A stretch of DNA of 64,000 nucleotides from Lunularia cruciata. Taxonomy: Eukaryota; Streptophyta; Marchantiopsida; Lunulariales; Lunulariaceae. The first letter of the stretch is position 1; each line of letters starts with the position of its first letter. Location: the NCBI GenBank assembly GCA_948567375.1, contig OX419760.1:23560001-23624000 (forward strand). Direction: 5' to 3'. Positions 21,261 through 32,800 of the stretch are shown in pieces. The position numbers were made by a program, and so were the translations under genes. The notes under the pieces were generated by a model. The model was not told where the DNA came from and made no database searches. It was given only the letters and a program-made list of their open reading frames with translations.

Positions 21261-22813
21261 GTATGAAAATGGACATTCAAACAGGGGTTTTGGGTGTTCC
21301 ATAAAGATCAGCAACTTTTTTATGGGCAACTTGGTATATAAGGGTGTAAAGTGGGGATTTTAAATTTAGATTTTGCGAGCCCCGTTGAAATCCATAAATA
21401 TTTATGGATTCTACTCAGTGGATTTATTTTTGGTCAAGCAAATGAGAAACAGTGGTTCCTTTTTAGAAGACCAATCCACGGTAGCCGTACTCTTTTAGAG
21501 AGAAATATTTCTAACTTAATGTTTACTAAGTCTAGCTAGCTATAACTAATTCAAAACCACTAAAATACTACTAGTGATTGTTGTGAGTCTGAATATGTTA
21601 TAGGCCATTTATTCCTCCTACCAATCTTGATGTGTACTCATAAAATTTATGAGGGATCTAATCTACCCATCTAATTTACTTATAGTGATGATATAAGTAA
21701 CCATATGGAAAACTCCTATTGCATATTAATTCAACATGTGAGAGAAAGGGTTGGTGAAAGGATAGAAAGTCAAAATCAAAGAAATGGTCTTCAAGTAAGA
21801 GAGTTGAAGTGGTCTTAATGCAAAGATACATGACCAAACAAGGTAACCTGTATTTGTCTCTCACCTTGTTGATATTTGTACCTCACTCTTTGTATTACAA
21901 CCAATCGAATCAGGGAGGGATCAGTTGAGATCCATCAAAAGTTTAGAGATACATTTATTCAATAATAGGTCACAACTCTGTAGTTTATTGTGTTCATTGC
22001 TTAGACGCATACCACACAACTAGTGCATCAAAGTTGTGGAAGTGTACTAATCTGCATTCTTGTCCAATTGATGAAATACATTGGCATCGACCATCAAAAG
22101 TTTAGGGATACATTTATTTAGTAAATAGTTCACAACTCCATAGTTCATGGGGGTTTCAAGTATGAGTTTTATGGGAACCTTACAAAATCGGCCATTACCA
22201 TAAAGCTCCAATAAATGTTTGTCCGGGGTCCCCATAACTCAAAAATCTAATTAGTTTCAAGCACTTGTGTAAAGTTTTAGGGTTTCAAAGAAGTTTTTGA
22301 GGAATTTCATTTTGGGCTTTTTGTTTATTAAGTACCATGAGAATTCTTGTAGCCCATAAAAATTTCTGGGTTGTGGAAATATGCCTCATAAATTTTTTTA
22401 TGGTTATGGGAAGAAATCTCATAAAGTCTAAGTACCCATCACTTGCACCCCATAAAAAGTTAGGGGCCTCTTGTAGATTTCTTATAGGAGCACAAAACTG
22501 ATTCTTAAAACTCCCTATTAGCTATTAGGGGGTTTCACTTGAGCACCCATAAATTCCTTTTATGGAAAATCTATGGGATATCTCATAGATTATTACAGGG
22601 TGTGAGAGGAGTGTACATGCTTTTGTTAGGAATGGATTCTTGTCGCTCTATTAAGGTTAATAAGTCATGATATTTTTAACTCATAAAATTTTATGGGCTT
22701 ATGGGATGGCCTGCATACCATAAAGCCAAAACAAAATCTAAACCTCACATTTTTATGGACCTATTTGTGAATAAACTAAAGTTTTTTTAAGTGGATCGTC
22801 AAAATATTTACTT
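21261..22813. other. AT-rich, repeat-derived stretch
   Basis: A block at 21929-21989 recurs at 22089-22148 (CATCAAAAGTTTAG(A/G)GATACATTTATT). A block at 22011-22081 recurs at 22926-22993, the downstream end of the LINE relic, so part of this stretch is probably LINE-derived. Many CATAAA/TTTATGGG words occur at 22140-22760. No gene seen. Confidence 0.5.
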
Positions 22814-22881
22814 GAGCACATCTTCAAAAAGACAAGAAGAGCACATCTTCAAAAAGACAAGAAGAGCACATCTTCAAAAAG
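22814..22881. repeat. Tandem repeat, 25-bp unit, 2.7 copies
   Basis: GAGCACATCTTCAAAAAGAC starts at 22814, 22839 and 22864 with no mismatches. Confidence 0.95.
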
Positions 22882-22939
22882 TCTCTAACGTGAAACCCCC
22901 TCTTGTGTTCACCATTGAGACACCTAACACACAACTAAT

Positions 22940-23960
22940 GCATTAGGGGTTGCAAAAGTGCAGTAATCTGCATTCTCGTCCAATTGATGAAATGAACAAT
23001 GAACAATGAAATATAAAGCCCGGAGGTGCATGGTCAGATTCAGGTTGAGGATCTAAAACGCAAAAATTTGAGGCAAGATGTGTATCATTGGGTGAGGTGA
23101 GCAAATAATTCAAGGTGCTTGATCCACCAGAAGCAAAGCATGTACTCTTACAAGTTTCAGGAAATTGAGAAAGGCCATTCAAGATCTTCAAGCTACAACT
23201 GGTACCAAAACTCAAAAAGTGCTCACTCATGGGGTTGGACAAAAGATCTTGGAAGAGCGGGACCAAGCGCTAGAATGGTCTATCAAGCTATGGAAAAAGT
23301 CATTCTCAAGGTCACTAAACTTAGGAATCTAAGAAGCTTGGATCCTAACATTGAAATCACCAAGAACAAGTACTGCACCTTTACTTTGAAACTCCAACAC
23401 ATCCTTTGTTAAGGAGTGGAAAGGCTGCATGGTGGTGAGCACTCCACTTGAATAGATTGGTGATGTCAATGGAGCAATGTAACAAACAGCAAGGAAGCAA
23501 GGTGCAACAACTCCTCCAATCCTCAACCATTGGTATTATCCACTTGAGTCTTGGCTTATCAAAGAGACTGATTTTTTTAAGCCAAATCTGACGTAAGTAG
23601 CAATACCTCCAAAGCCCATTCCTCTATGTTACCTCCGCTTGTTCTAGGTTGAGCCGACAAGAGTGAATCCTTCAATATCTTGAATGGTGTTTCCTTCATG
23701 TTCCCATGTCTCGACAAGATTGATCAAATAAACATCATCTCACAAAGGCTTAACGTTTGAGTACTTGGTATGTGTGAGCACATGAATATTCCAAAACAAC
23801 ACTCTAAGGGTCTTGAATTGCTATGCAATAGTTGATGATCTCCTTTGGGTGATCACAACTCTATTATCTCTCAAGAATGCAACAAAACATGATTGTTGAG
23901 CCGCTTTCACTTTTGCTAATTCTACTCTCTTTGCTTGCCATTGGAGAGATGCGAGATGAG
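22940..23960 (-). mobile_element. LINE (non-LTR retrotransposon) endonuclease relic
   Basis: The minus-strand translation carries the endonuclease/exonuclease fold of LINE ORF2: VLFWNIHVLTHTKYS (about 23800), ETWEHEG (about 23720), GFTLVGS and RGMGFGGIATYVR (23690-23600), VLVLGDFNVRI (about 23340, the catalytic Gly-Asp-Phe-Asn), LNGLSQFPETC (about 23180), GGSSTLNYLL and finally PESDHAP (about 23040, the catalytic Ser-Asp-His). Several stops and frame changes are present and reverse transcriptase is absent downstream, so it is a truncated dead copy. Confidence 0.85.
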
Positions 23961-24220
23961 GGTTCAACCAGATACATAAATGCATTGGCATCTACCACTA
24001 TATTCTAAATGATGAACATCAATACATATGTATCGGACGATGGTGCATTTATGCCATGATATGGTTCAAAAACTATGCTTGCCATTGGAGAGACGTGAGA
24101 TTAGGGTTCAACCAGATACATAAATGCATTGGCATCTACCGCTATATTCTGAATGATGGACTGCAATACATATGTATCAGACGATGGCACAGTTATGCCA
24201 TGATATAGTTCAAAAACTAT
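23932..24220. repeat. Tandem duplication, unit 144 bp
   Basis: TGCTTGCCATTGGAGAGA begins at 23932 and 24076. The copies agree nearly throughout and both end TTCAAAAACTATG. It lies at the 5' side of the LINE relic and may be part of its upstream region. Confidence 0.9.
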
Positions 24221-24375
24221 GAGCAATTTAGATATAACATAGAGGATGAGGTACAAATACAACAAATATCAAATATGAAGTACAAATGCTGATCCTCTTA
24301 AATAATCTGGTGGAAGATGAAGTACAAATACTAAATACCAAAAGGTGAAGTACAAATACAGATTCCCTTAAATAA

Positions 24376-24524
24376 GGGTATTGTTAAATTGAACCCCCTT
24401 TTGTTAAAGCAAAACACCTCCTTACATTCTGATGATATGGTCCAATAATTAACGCCTATGGGTTGCTCGTTGAGTATGGAATTGGGTCGTTTTAACAAAA
24501 AGAGGGGTCTATTTAACTACTCCC
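24376..24524. mobile_element. MITE, 149 bp, with 8-bp target duplication
   Basis: Flanked by perfect TTAAATAA copies (24368-24375, 24525-24532). The ends form long imperfect inverted repeats of about 40 bases: GGGTATTGTTAAATTGAACC on the left and, reverse complemented, GGGAGTAGTTAAATAGACC on the right, continuing through a CCTTTTGTTAAA-type core. The 8-bp duplication suggests mobilisation by a hAT-type transposase; the AT-rich target could also fit other families. No coding capacity. Confidence 0.85.
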
Positions 24525-25117
24525 TTAAATAATCCTTCATGTTCTTATATGCATTGTGTAGATACCAAAGACCTTCCGATAAACAAGATGTGTATAGTGT
24601 CATCACCTCCAAGTAATTCACATATGAAAAGTCAACTTAAACATTTCTTTAGGTCCAATCTCATACTCAAACACAACTACTGATGGATTGATAGAAATTC
24701 TATGAATAATGTAGGTGCTTCGATAAACTTAAAAATCATTGCAATTTGTTACGTTAATTTTAATTGTTATGATAAATTAAATTTCTTTTAATATTTGGTT
24801 CATATGCTTATGGTGGGAAAAAGGACAAAGATGTCTTTATCCTCTTGTACGCAAACAATGAAGAAGAGCATCAAGATTAATAGGAGCTAAGGTGCTAAGT
24901 ATTCAATGGATAACCTAGATTTTTTGACTTCTACAACTTGATAGAGTGAGTAGGTATCTCAAATTTTACAATAAGTTAATTTTGTTGATATTTCGATTAC
25001 AACTATAAGATGTTATTTTTTTAATAATTATATCATTACATAAAAAACAATAACCTGAAAATAACACGAATATGATATTTGCTGAGCTAGCAACGCAAAG
25101 GGATTTCAATTGCAAAT

Positions 25118-25214
25118 TTCGGGAAACCTTACGAGAGTGAGCTCTCCCGTAGCGTCCGAGCGCCAAAATTTTACGATATATTTCCCGAGAACCACCGTAA
25201 CTGGAATCGAACAT
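25118..25214 (-). CDS. Possible first exon of a divergent gene (LYR-like)
   Basis: On the minus strand an ATG (25214-25212) opens MFDSSYGGSREIYRKILALG, then Arg-Tyr-Gly-Arg-Ala-His-Ser, and reaches a good donor (GTAAGG). The stretch REIYRKILALGR resembles the Leu/Ile-Tyr-Arg motif of LYR mitochondrial assembly proteins. No second exon could be found: the DNA on that side is transposon-derived. It could be the broken end of a gene that shared a promoter region with the neuferricin gene, or chance. Low confidence. Confidence 0.25.
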
Positions 25215-25743
25215 GGCGTAAAATGAAAAGTTTCAATACATCAAAATAAAATAATCGAGGAAAAATATGGCAATGTACAAGAATAGAGTGAATATTGTAA
25301 AATCTAACGAGTCACATCTTACCCCACCCTGCGGGAAAGATAACCCATTTGCTAATTACACAGGGTTAGCGTAATCCAACTGGCTTACCATAATTCGCCT
25401 ACTGACGTGTACTGGACCCCGAAGTCCGAGACTCTCTCTGGACCAAAGTGTGCAGGGCCAGCTTCACGAATCTCACACAGAGAAGAGTCTGAAGACTTTG
25501 CTCTCCAGCGCCAAACAGACTGTGCATCTGTGGATTTCTGCGAATTTAGGTGGGCGAGATTCGAATTGCTGGGCTAACGAATGTCAGAACGATCACGAGT
25601 GCGATAGAAAACATCTTTCATTCCTTCTTTTGCCTCTTTCTATGTGATCTTGACCATCATTTGTATGTTGGGCCGGCAAGAAGAAATCCGAGCCTTGAGC
25701 TGCTCTGCTTCTGTAGTGAGGACTTGGAATCAGGGAGGCTGTA

Positions 25744-25770
25744 ATGTTTGACGCTGACGTGTATCAGTAG
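25744..25770 (+). promoter_or_regulatory. Upstream ORF in the neuferricin leader
   Basis: ATG at 25744 opens an eight-codon frame ending TAG at 25768-25770, 41 bases before the main ATG. If the mRNA starts upstream of it, it could lower translation of the main frame. The transcription start is not known. Confidence 0.4.
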
Positions 25771-25811
25771 AAGTTGTAGTGTTTGATTGGTTTGGAACCC
25801 AGGGAGAAGAG

Positions 25812-28023
25812 ATGGTGACCATAAAAGAAATTGAGAGCGAAGATGAAACTGAGAAGGAGCCTCTGGTGACAGAGGATCTCCCAGCTTCGACTCCAGCACC
25901 AGAGCCAGTCGACTCTCAATTTGATGATGCAACCGCTCCCTCAAAACCCTCTCAAAAATTTGATCCCTGGAGTTTGCTACCCTTGGTATTGGCCGTACTT
26001 ATTGCGATGCTCGTGGTGAAAATTTCTTCTCCGACAATCATGAAACCAGTGAGAATCCTTACAGTTCTGCTCGTCGTTAGTAGAAATAATATTGACTGCC
26101 GGAGCTTATCAGAAGAGCACATTTTGTACCTGTGGTTAGAACTTCAAATTAAGCAATGATTCATAGAGTTAAATCGAAATTATCTACCTTCTTATTAGTT
26201 TGAAACTGAGCAGTATCTGGTATCAGTTCCATTCGCGCTGAGAAAGGTTCCTCACAAGTAGAAAGGTTTTACAGAGGCTTTGGAGTCCGCAAGATCTGGC
26301 GAAGTACAACGGTTCAAATCCAAAACTCCCTATCCTGCTCGGCATTCTGGGGTAAGGACTCGAACATGTTTGTTTGACCAGCCGATTATCCTGACACTGA
26401 GTTCAAGCTGTGTGACATTACCTCATTTTGGCCACCTCTTCCACTGACTCACTTGGGTTTTGGCATGGTTGAGAGCACGACTTTCTGCTTCTTTGGTTGC
26501 TCCTAGAAGTTATGTCTAAATCATCATCTTAAATGTGGTTGTGTGTGTGGATGCTCTTTTGCAAGGCCAGGACTGTTTTTGATGTAAGCAAAGGAAAACA
26601 TCACTACGGGCCAGAAGGGGGATACTCACACTTTACCGGAAGGTTGTCACTGTTTATTTATATCTGACTTTTGTGGTGGAAAGGTTCGAATATCATTTGA
26701 ATATCATTTGCAGGACTAGTCTAAAGTCTTCGAAGCTAATCGTCTGTGTCCTCTAGAAAGATTACCATCAGCACCGATTCTCAGTATGAGCTAAACTTCT
26801 TTGTTGCAAAGGACAAGGGAGAAATTATCACTCTATCATCTCCTATCTAGGTTAGAAGCTGTATGTTTATGAAGATTCTTGGACTGACTGATTGATTCCA
26901 TCTATCTGCCTTCGCAGGGATGCAAGTCGTGCTTTTGTCTCTGGGAACTTCACAGGTTGGATTACGCCTGGAGCTTGGCCATGACATGTACTCAGTGACA
27001 TCATTCAGAGAGTTTTATAGGTAAACGACTGAAGTTTGGAAATAATTGATCCCATGGACTGATAGTTTATGTTGCTATATGCAGGCGATGGTTTAACTGA
27101 TTCATTGGAGGGTTTGTCTGCTCTTCAGGTACTCCTATATCAAAACTTGTAGGTGCTTGTTGATGTAAAATGCTAGACAGCCGCGACCATTGAAATTTTT
27201 GTCATGAGAGCATGTCTATTCTTACAAGGTTTTGCCGATGTCTCATTACACCAAAGTTAATATCTAGACAGTTGAGGTGGTCAATGACGGGACAGCTTAT
27301 GCCGTACATTTGCAGGTTAAAAGCATTATGGATTGGCATACTTTCTTCCAGAAGAGCAATAAGTATATGTGAGCCCTACGTTCAGAAGCTACTTTATGTC
27401 GCTTGTTCTGTCGGCCCCATCCGTTTTATAGCTTTCTCTTCCTGAGATTTCCTCGATGCTTATCATCAACCTCAACGTGCAGATATGTTGGGAAATTAAT
27501 AGGGAGGTATTATAACGAGTCAGGTCTACCAACAAAGGACTTGGCGAGAGCAACCCGGCTCGCAGCTCGTGGGGAACGAATCATGAAGGAGCAGAAGGAA
27601 GAGGAAGGTCGTTTCCCGTCATGTAATTCTCGATGGAGTCCGGAACAGGGTGGTGAGGTATAAATATTCTCAAGAACGGCGGGTGCTTCTTACATTCTTT
27701 TGTGCAACTTCAATGAATCATCATAACATATTCACTACTGTAATCCATGTTCCGGTTATATTCAGTGTCGCAACTTTGGGTATACGGTAATACTCGCTTA
27801 TTGTTTAACTAGCCTTCTAATGCTTACTGAGTTGCAGGTTTGGTGCAAAATTGGATATCCTCGCATTGCCGAGAAGATTTCGGATGGTCTGTACAAGGGA
27901 GCAATAGATTCTAGGTGTGCTTGCTTTGAGGAGGAACACATAAAGAAGAGGAAAGGACTTCGGGAGTATGAAGGATGTCCTCCTCTTTCCCAGAGGTGTC
28001 AAAGTGCACCTCCAGAGAAATAG
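25812..28023 (+). CDS. Neuferricin / CYB5D2-type heme-binding protein
   Basis: Eight exons: 25812-26048, 26275-26351, 26571-26642, 26918-26955, 27085-27128, 27316-27368, 27483-27657, 27838-28023. They total 882 bases (293 residues); all introns are GT-AG and all phases agree. Residues 1-52 are acidic and disordered; 53-69 form one membrane anchor; 80-177 are a cytochrome b5-like domain of the MAPR type (LLGILG, VFDVSKG, HHYGPEGGYSHFTGR, RDASRAFVSGNFTG). Tyr117 and Tyr123 stand where MAPR proteins use tyrosines for heme, instead of the two histidines of true cytochrome b5. The C-terminal part typical of neuferricin follows (GKLIGRYYNESGLPT, FPSCNSRWS, VWCKIGYPR, RCACF) with Cys 221, 235, 259 and 261. 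Human neuferricin has 264 residues. Likely an endomembrane heme protein; its plant role is unknown to me. The start is the first ATG in frame. Confidence 0.93.
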
Positions 28024-28550
28024 GAAAATTGAAACGTGATTTGAAGTAGCTGGAGAGACTATGGAAATGTGTCAGCTCAAATGAGGATCATGCATGAAGC
28101 TTTATAACCTGCTTGACACTCCTCTGGGTACTTCTGTAAATATTTGGTTTCTATACCAATGTAACACTTGCTACGTCTCAACATTTGTAGTAAAACTAAA
28201 ACGGGTCCAGATCAAAACGATATACAGGGAGCAGGAAAACAACCGTCTCTAGTCTTTTGATACCCACTGCTAAGTGCTCACTGTCAACTTCATTCACCAA
28301 ACAAAATCATGAAATATCGAGAAAATGGTCGGTATCTGCAGTCAAGCAGATTAAGTAGAGCTTATCATTTGCGAGCTAATCAGTGTAGATGCCAGTTTTA
28401 CTTATCATTCGCGCCTGAAAACAACTATTACTATTCTACATGTTTCCTCGCGTCACTTTTTGGATGTCTTAAAAAATCACATCCTTTTATGTAGTATTGC
28501 ATTTTAAAAACCACTCCTTAATGCGCCAGGGAGGATGTATGAGATAATGC
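28024..28550 (+). other. 3' flank of the neuferricin gene
   Basis: Probably includes the 3' UTR. No certain polyadenylation signal: TTCTGTAAATATTTGG near 28132 is the most AU-rich candidate. No gene before the Copia relic. Confidence 0.4.
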
Positions 28551-28559
28551 GGAATACAA

Positions 28560-29510
28560 ACGTGAAGTTTTCTTTTGTTTTCAAGTATATCTCACCTCTG
28601 CTGAAATCAACTCAACCAGAAGGTTCGTATTGTTCGTTCAGACAATGGGGAGAGTACAAGTCTACAGCTTTTCACATCTTCTGTAAAAGCGGAGATACTA
28701 CTTACACACCTCGGGAGAATGATGTTGCTGAGAGAAAGAGTAGAATATTGCTGCTCATAAACTTAAGGAGTTTATAGACACTCCAAATGTTCCATTTGAT
28801 TTTATCTATGATCCAAAGTTTTTCATTCCTTCCTCCACCCAACTTACCCCAAGCAACTTTTTTGAATCACTCTATAGCTCCTATTATTACCAATCTAGTA
28901 CCATGACCATCTTCTCTTTTTAAAACTCCACCTAGGTCTACTGGCTCTCCTATCCTTGTTTATTCAAGACGGCCAAGACCCTCTTATTCCTTCTAATAAG
29001 GCCCATATCATCTCCATGAAAGGGAGAGAATTAGTATGTAAGTCTAGAAATATAATGAGCTTTAGATGGTACCAAACATATTCAAACTCCTAGCAAAAAC
29101 AATGCATTGGTTACGTATTACTCTTCTGCCGACTCTGATGTTGATACCTATGAAGCTGCAATTTTTGGACCTGATTCTTCTAAATGGCAAGAGGCCATTC
29201 AAGATGAACTTCAATGTATGGAGACTAAATAAACCATGGGTTCTCAATGAGCTCCTATTATTTCACAATGCAATCACATGTAAGTGGATTTTCGAGAAGA
29301 AGTATGATGCACAAGGCCTGATTCAATGATGTAAAGCTAGACTAGTTGCTCATGGCTTCTCCCAGATTCTTGGTAATGACTACACATAGACTTACTCTCT
29401 TGTTGTCAAAATGATATCAATCAAAATATTTCATCTCAACATGACTTGGAGATACATGTGCTTGATGTGAAGACAACCTTCCAAAATAGAATACTGAATA
29501 AATGATTCTA
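28560..29510 (+). mobile_element. Ty1/Copia relic (integrase end and RT start)
   Basis: An integrase piece near 28635-28770 reads RSDNG in one frame, then GEYKSTAFHIFCKSGDTTYTP and NDVAERKSR in another. RT follows at about 29165-29480: PDSSKWQEAIQDELQCMETK, AITCKWIFEKKYDAQG, CKARLVAHGFSQ, then LEIHVLDVKTTFQN. Integrase before RT is the Copia order. Stops and frameshifts are numerous and no LTR was found, so it is a dead internal fragment. Confidence 0.85.
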
Positions 29511-29839
29511 CATGCACTAACTCCACATTATTACATGAATTGCGTGATATAGGTACTCAAATCGTATATTTGGTAAATATGGAGGGAGGACCATGGAAGC
29601 TCCCACCATTGGTCTTTGAAGACCCAATGTATGATTGTTGTAGGTTGATTGAAGACACTTTGACAAAAATAAGAGGTGAGCATAGCTAGCAAGATAGCTA
29701 GTGTGACTCTTCTTTATAGGAAATTGCATCTCAAAGAAGATTGTCAAATTGATGATGGAGATGGCCAAAAATCTCTACCGACCAAGGAACAAAGGTATCA
29801 AAAGAGAGCCATGGTGCATAATGGTCCTCCTTCCCAAAA

Positions 29840-32800
29840 GAGTTAGTAGGAGCTAATAAGTTAGCAGAATCAACTAATTATAAATAAATTGAAGTAAAAC
29901 TAGCATAATATAGGAATGCCAAAAATTTTCTAGAAGCATCTATGGAGCTTCTTGGCAAGAAGCTTCTAGAGAGTTCCCAAGGTTTGAGTAGTTTGTATGC
30001 CAATTAGATGGTTAGCTTGGCTTGTACTCCAAGAAAATAGAATTCTAAAAGGAACCTTCCTTGGAAGTATTGTACTTAGCTTCCCTATAAATACCAAAGC
30101 TCATGCTCATGCTAGGCATTTAGAATTCCCATCAAGCAAGAGTTTATAATTTGTTATTCCATTCTTTTATTTCTCTCTTTGGTCTTTTTCCATTGGTATC
30201 AAAGCAAGAATGTGTTGGATGGAAATCTATGGATCATCAAGTCAATTTCTCCTAAACCATTGGATTTTTCTATATGTGTATTAGAAAAAGCACCATTTCT
30301 AGTAGTTTATCACTTCTTACTTTGGCTAGGAGTTTTTGAATAAGGTTATTTTGTATGATTTTGACTATTGATCCTTTTGATTGTAACTTATGGAAAGTGG
30401 TAGAAATTCTATATTTACATGTTAACCTAAACAATTGCAAGTAGGTATTATGGTAGAGTAATAGTTATGGCAACAATACCTAAAGTTTTCATTGTTATGC
30501 AATAATACATTGAGCATTTTAGTTAATTGTTGGAAGAAAGAGATTATGTTGGTCAACAATAAGAGCAAATGGAGAGAGTAGTGTTTTGAGAGGAGACAAT
30601 CAAGTTTGATTCTAGTACTGAATATGTTTGAAGGCAAAAATCTCCTAAGTGTAATAGAGAATTTTATATTTAATTGTGAACATTATTTTGAAACCATCAA
30701 TTTTCTAGATGATCAAAGATAAATCTTCTTGGTTTCAAGTCAATTAGATGGAGTGGCAAAATTATGGTTGCAATTTTGTGTGACTAGATTTAATTGCAAT
30801 TTGTTGCACCAATTTTGACATGGGAAGGCTTCAAGAATGTAGTTGTTAGGAGATTCTAAACCGTGAATATTGCAATGCTACATAGGATTGATTGGCAAAA
30901 TTGAGGCAAGTTGGTTTTGTGAGAAGTTACATTCTCAATTCCAAAATACCATAACAATAATTTTGGACATATAAGAAAACAAGCTTTGGATTGGTTTGTG
31001 AGAGGTTTGAAATCACGCAGCAAATCAGAAATCACCATGTGCAAACCCAAACATCTAGAAAAACCATGCAAATGGTTGAGCATTTTGACTCCGTGGTTGT
31101 TACAACTTGGTCTAAATCTAGACTTCCATAGAATCTATGAGCATACCAAGCACGGGTGGATGAGCAAGCATCAATGGAGGTTTATGCTATCCAATGGAAA
31201 CCACTTGGGACAATAGATTAAAAGTGATTGTGAAAAAATAGTGATTGCTTCTATTGTTGCCAAATTGGATATTATATTGCTAAATGTCCAGATATGAATG
31301 TCAAACCTTGACCAATTGCCTAAATGGAGTTCTTGGAATGTGATGATCAAGAAAACAAAGAGTCCCAATAGGAGATATTGAGCCACTAATTAGAAACCTG
31401 ATTAATTCTAAATCTATACAAGTTTGAGTCAATAGCAAAATATGATATTTAATTATGATTCTAGAATTTTGGCTAATTGTATAAGTTCTAAGATTGCATA
31501 TCCATGCAATTAGCAAAGGAATTAGTTGTTTATACAAAGTAAATATTAGATATAAAATTGATGATAGTGGATGGTAGAAATGGTTATACATTTTGAACCT
31601 CATAACCTTTTGTATTAAAGATTGGGAAAGAGTTCTAAGTGCATACGGTTCTAAGTAATCCCCTTGCACTATAATTTCATTCTAGGTCTTCTTTGACCTG
31701 AACATCATAAGGTTCAAGTTGATTGGGCCCAATGAAAAATTCAAGTACCACACCAAGATAAGAATCACCAATTAGGTTGTCTGGTACCTCTAAGGAAGAC
31801 ATCTAAGAGTTATCAATCCCAAGATGGGAACTTTGTCAATAGCAATTATAGAGTAATCTTTGGCAGAAGATATTTATGTTTTTGTGGTGTGGATAGAACC
31901 TATTGCACAAGGGGATTCTAATGAAGACAAGAAGTCTCAAAATGCAATAGTTGATAAGATAGTATAAGAATCTGTAGATGTGTTTTAAAATTATCTTCCA
32001 AAAGGGTTCTCCTTTGATTTAGTTATGCACTTCAAGATCAAGCTATTCTCGAGTAGTATACTAGTGATTAGACCAATCTATTGACTCTCACCAAGAGTTA
32101 GAAGAACTTCAAAAAATACTAACCTAGTTGTTAGCAAAAGATTTTGTATAACATAATATATTTCCTTGGGGATCACTAGTACTATTTGTACCAAAAAAGT
32201 ATGGAGTGTTTTTATTTTGTATTGATTACAATTATCTTAATAAAAAACCATGAAGAATATGTATCTATTGCCTTGAATTGATTACTTGTTCAATCAATTA
32301 AGTGAAACACAATAATTCTCAAAGTTGAATCTTTGAAGCGGCTTTTGGCAATTCCAATTGATAGGAAAGATGTGTAGATTACCATTCATACAAGGTATAG
32401 ACATTTTGAATGGAGATTTTTACCTTTTAGGCTCACCATTATTTTGAGAGTTTTCATGGATCAAATACATCAAGAGTAGGAGTAATTATTAGATAGATAT
32501 GTGTGTTCTTAGATGATATTTTAATTTATAGTAAGATGGAGGTATAACACATGAACCACAAAAGATAAGTCTTAATATGGCTCACATAATAGAAGTTTTA
32601 TTGTAAGAAGCCCACGTGTACCTTTTGTCAAAAGGAAATTACCTTCTTGGGCCATAAAGGGTCAATGGAAGGATCAAGATGGAAGATAAGAAAGTCAAGG
32701 CCATTACCAATTCGACTACTCTTAAGTTTTTCATGGACATTTAAAGATTTAATATATTGGTGAAATTTTATTGAAAATTCATCCACCTTTATGCTCATTT

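Noticed and set aside
22814-22881. Regular repeats that could suggest a CRISPR array
   Set aside because: The units are directly adjacent with no spacers, and the genome is eukaryotic; this is an ordinary tandem repeat.
28560-29510. Possible extension of the neuferricin gene downstream
   Set aside because: The open pieces here are Copia integrase and RT motifs, and the gene already ends with the complete family C-terminus at 28023.
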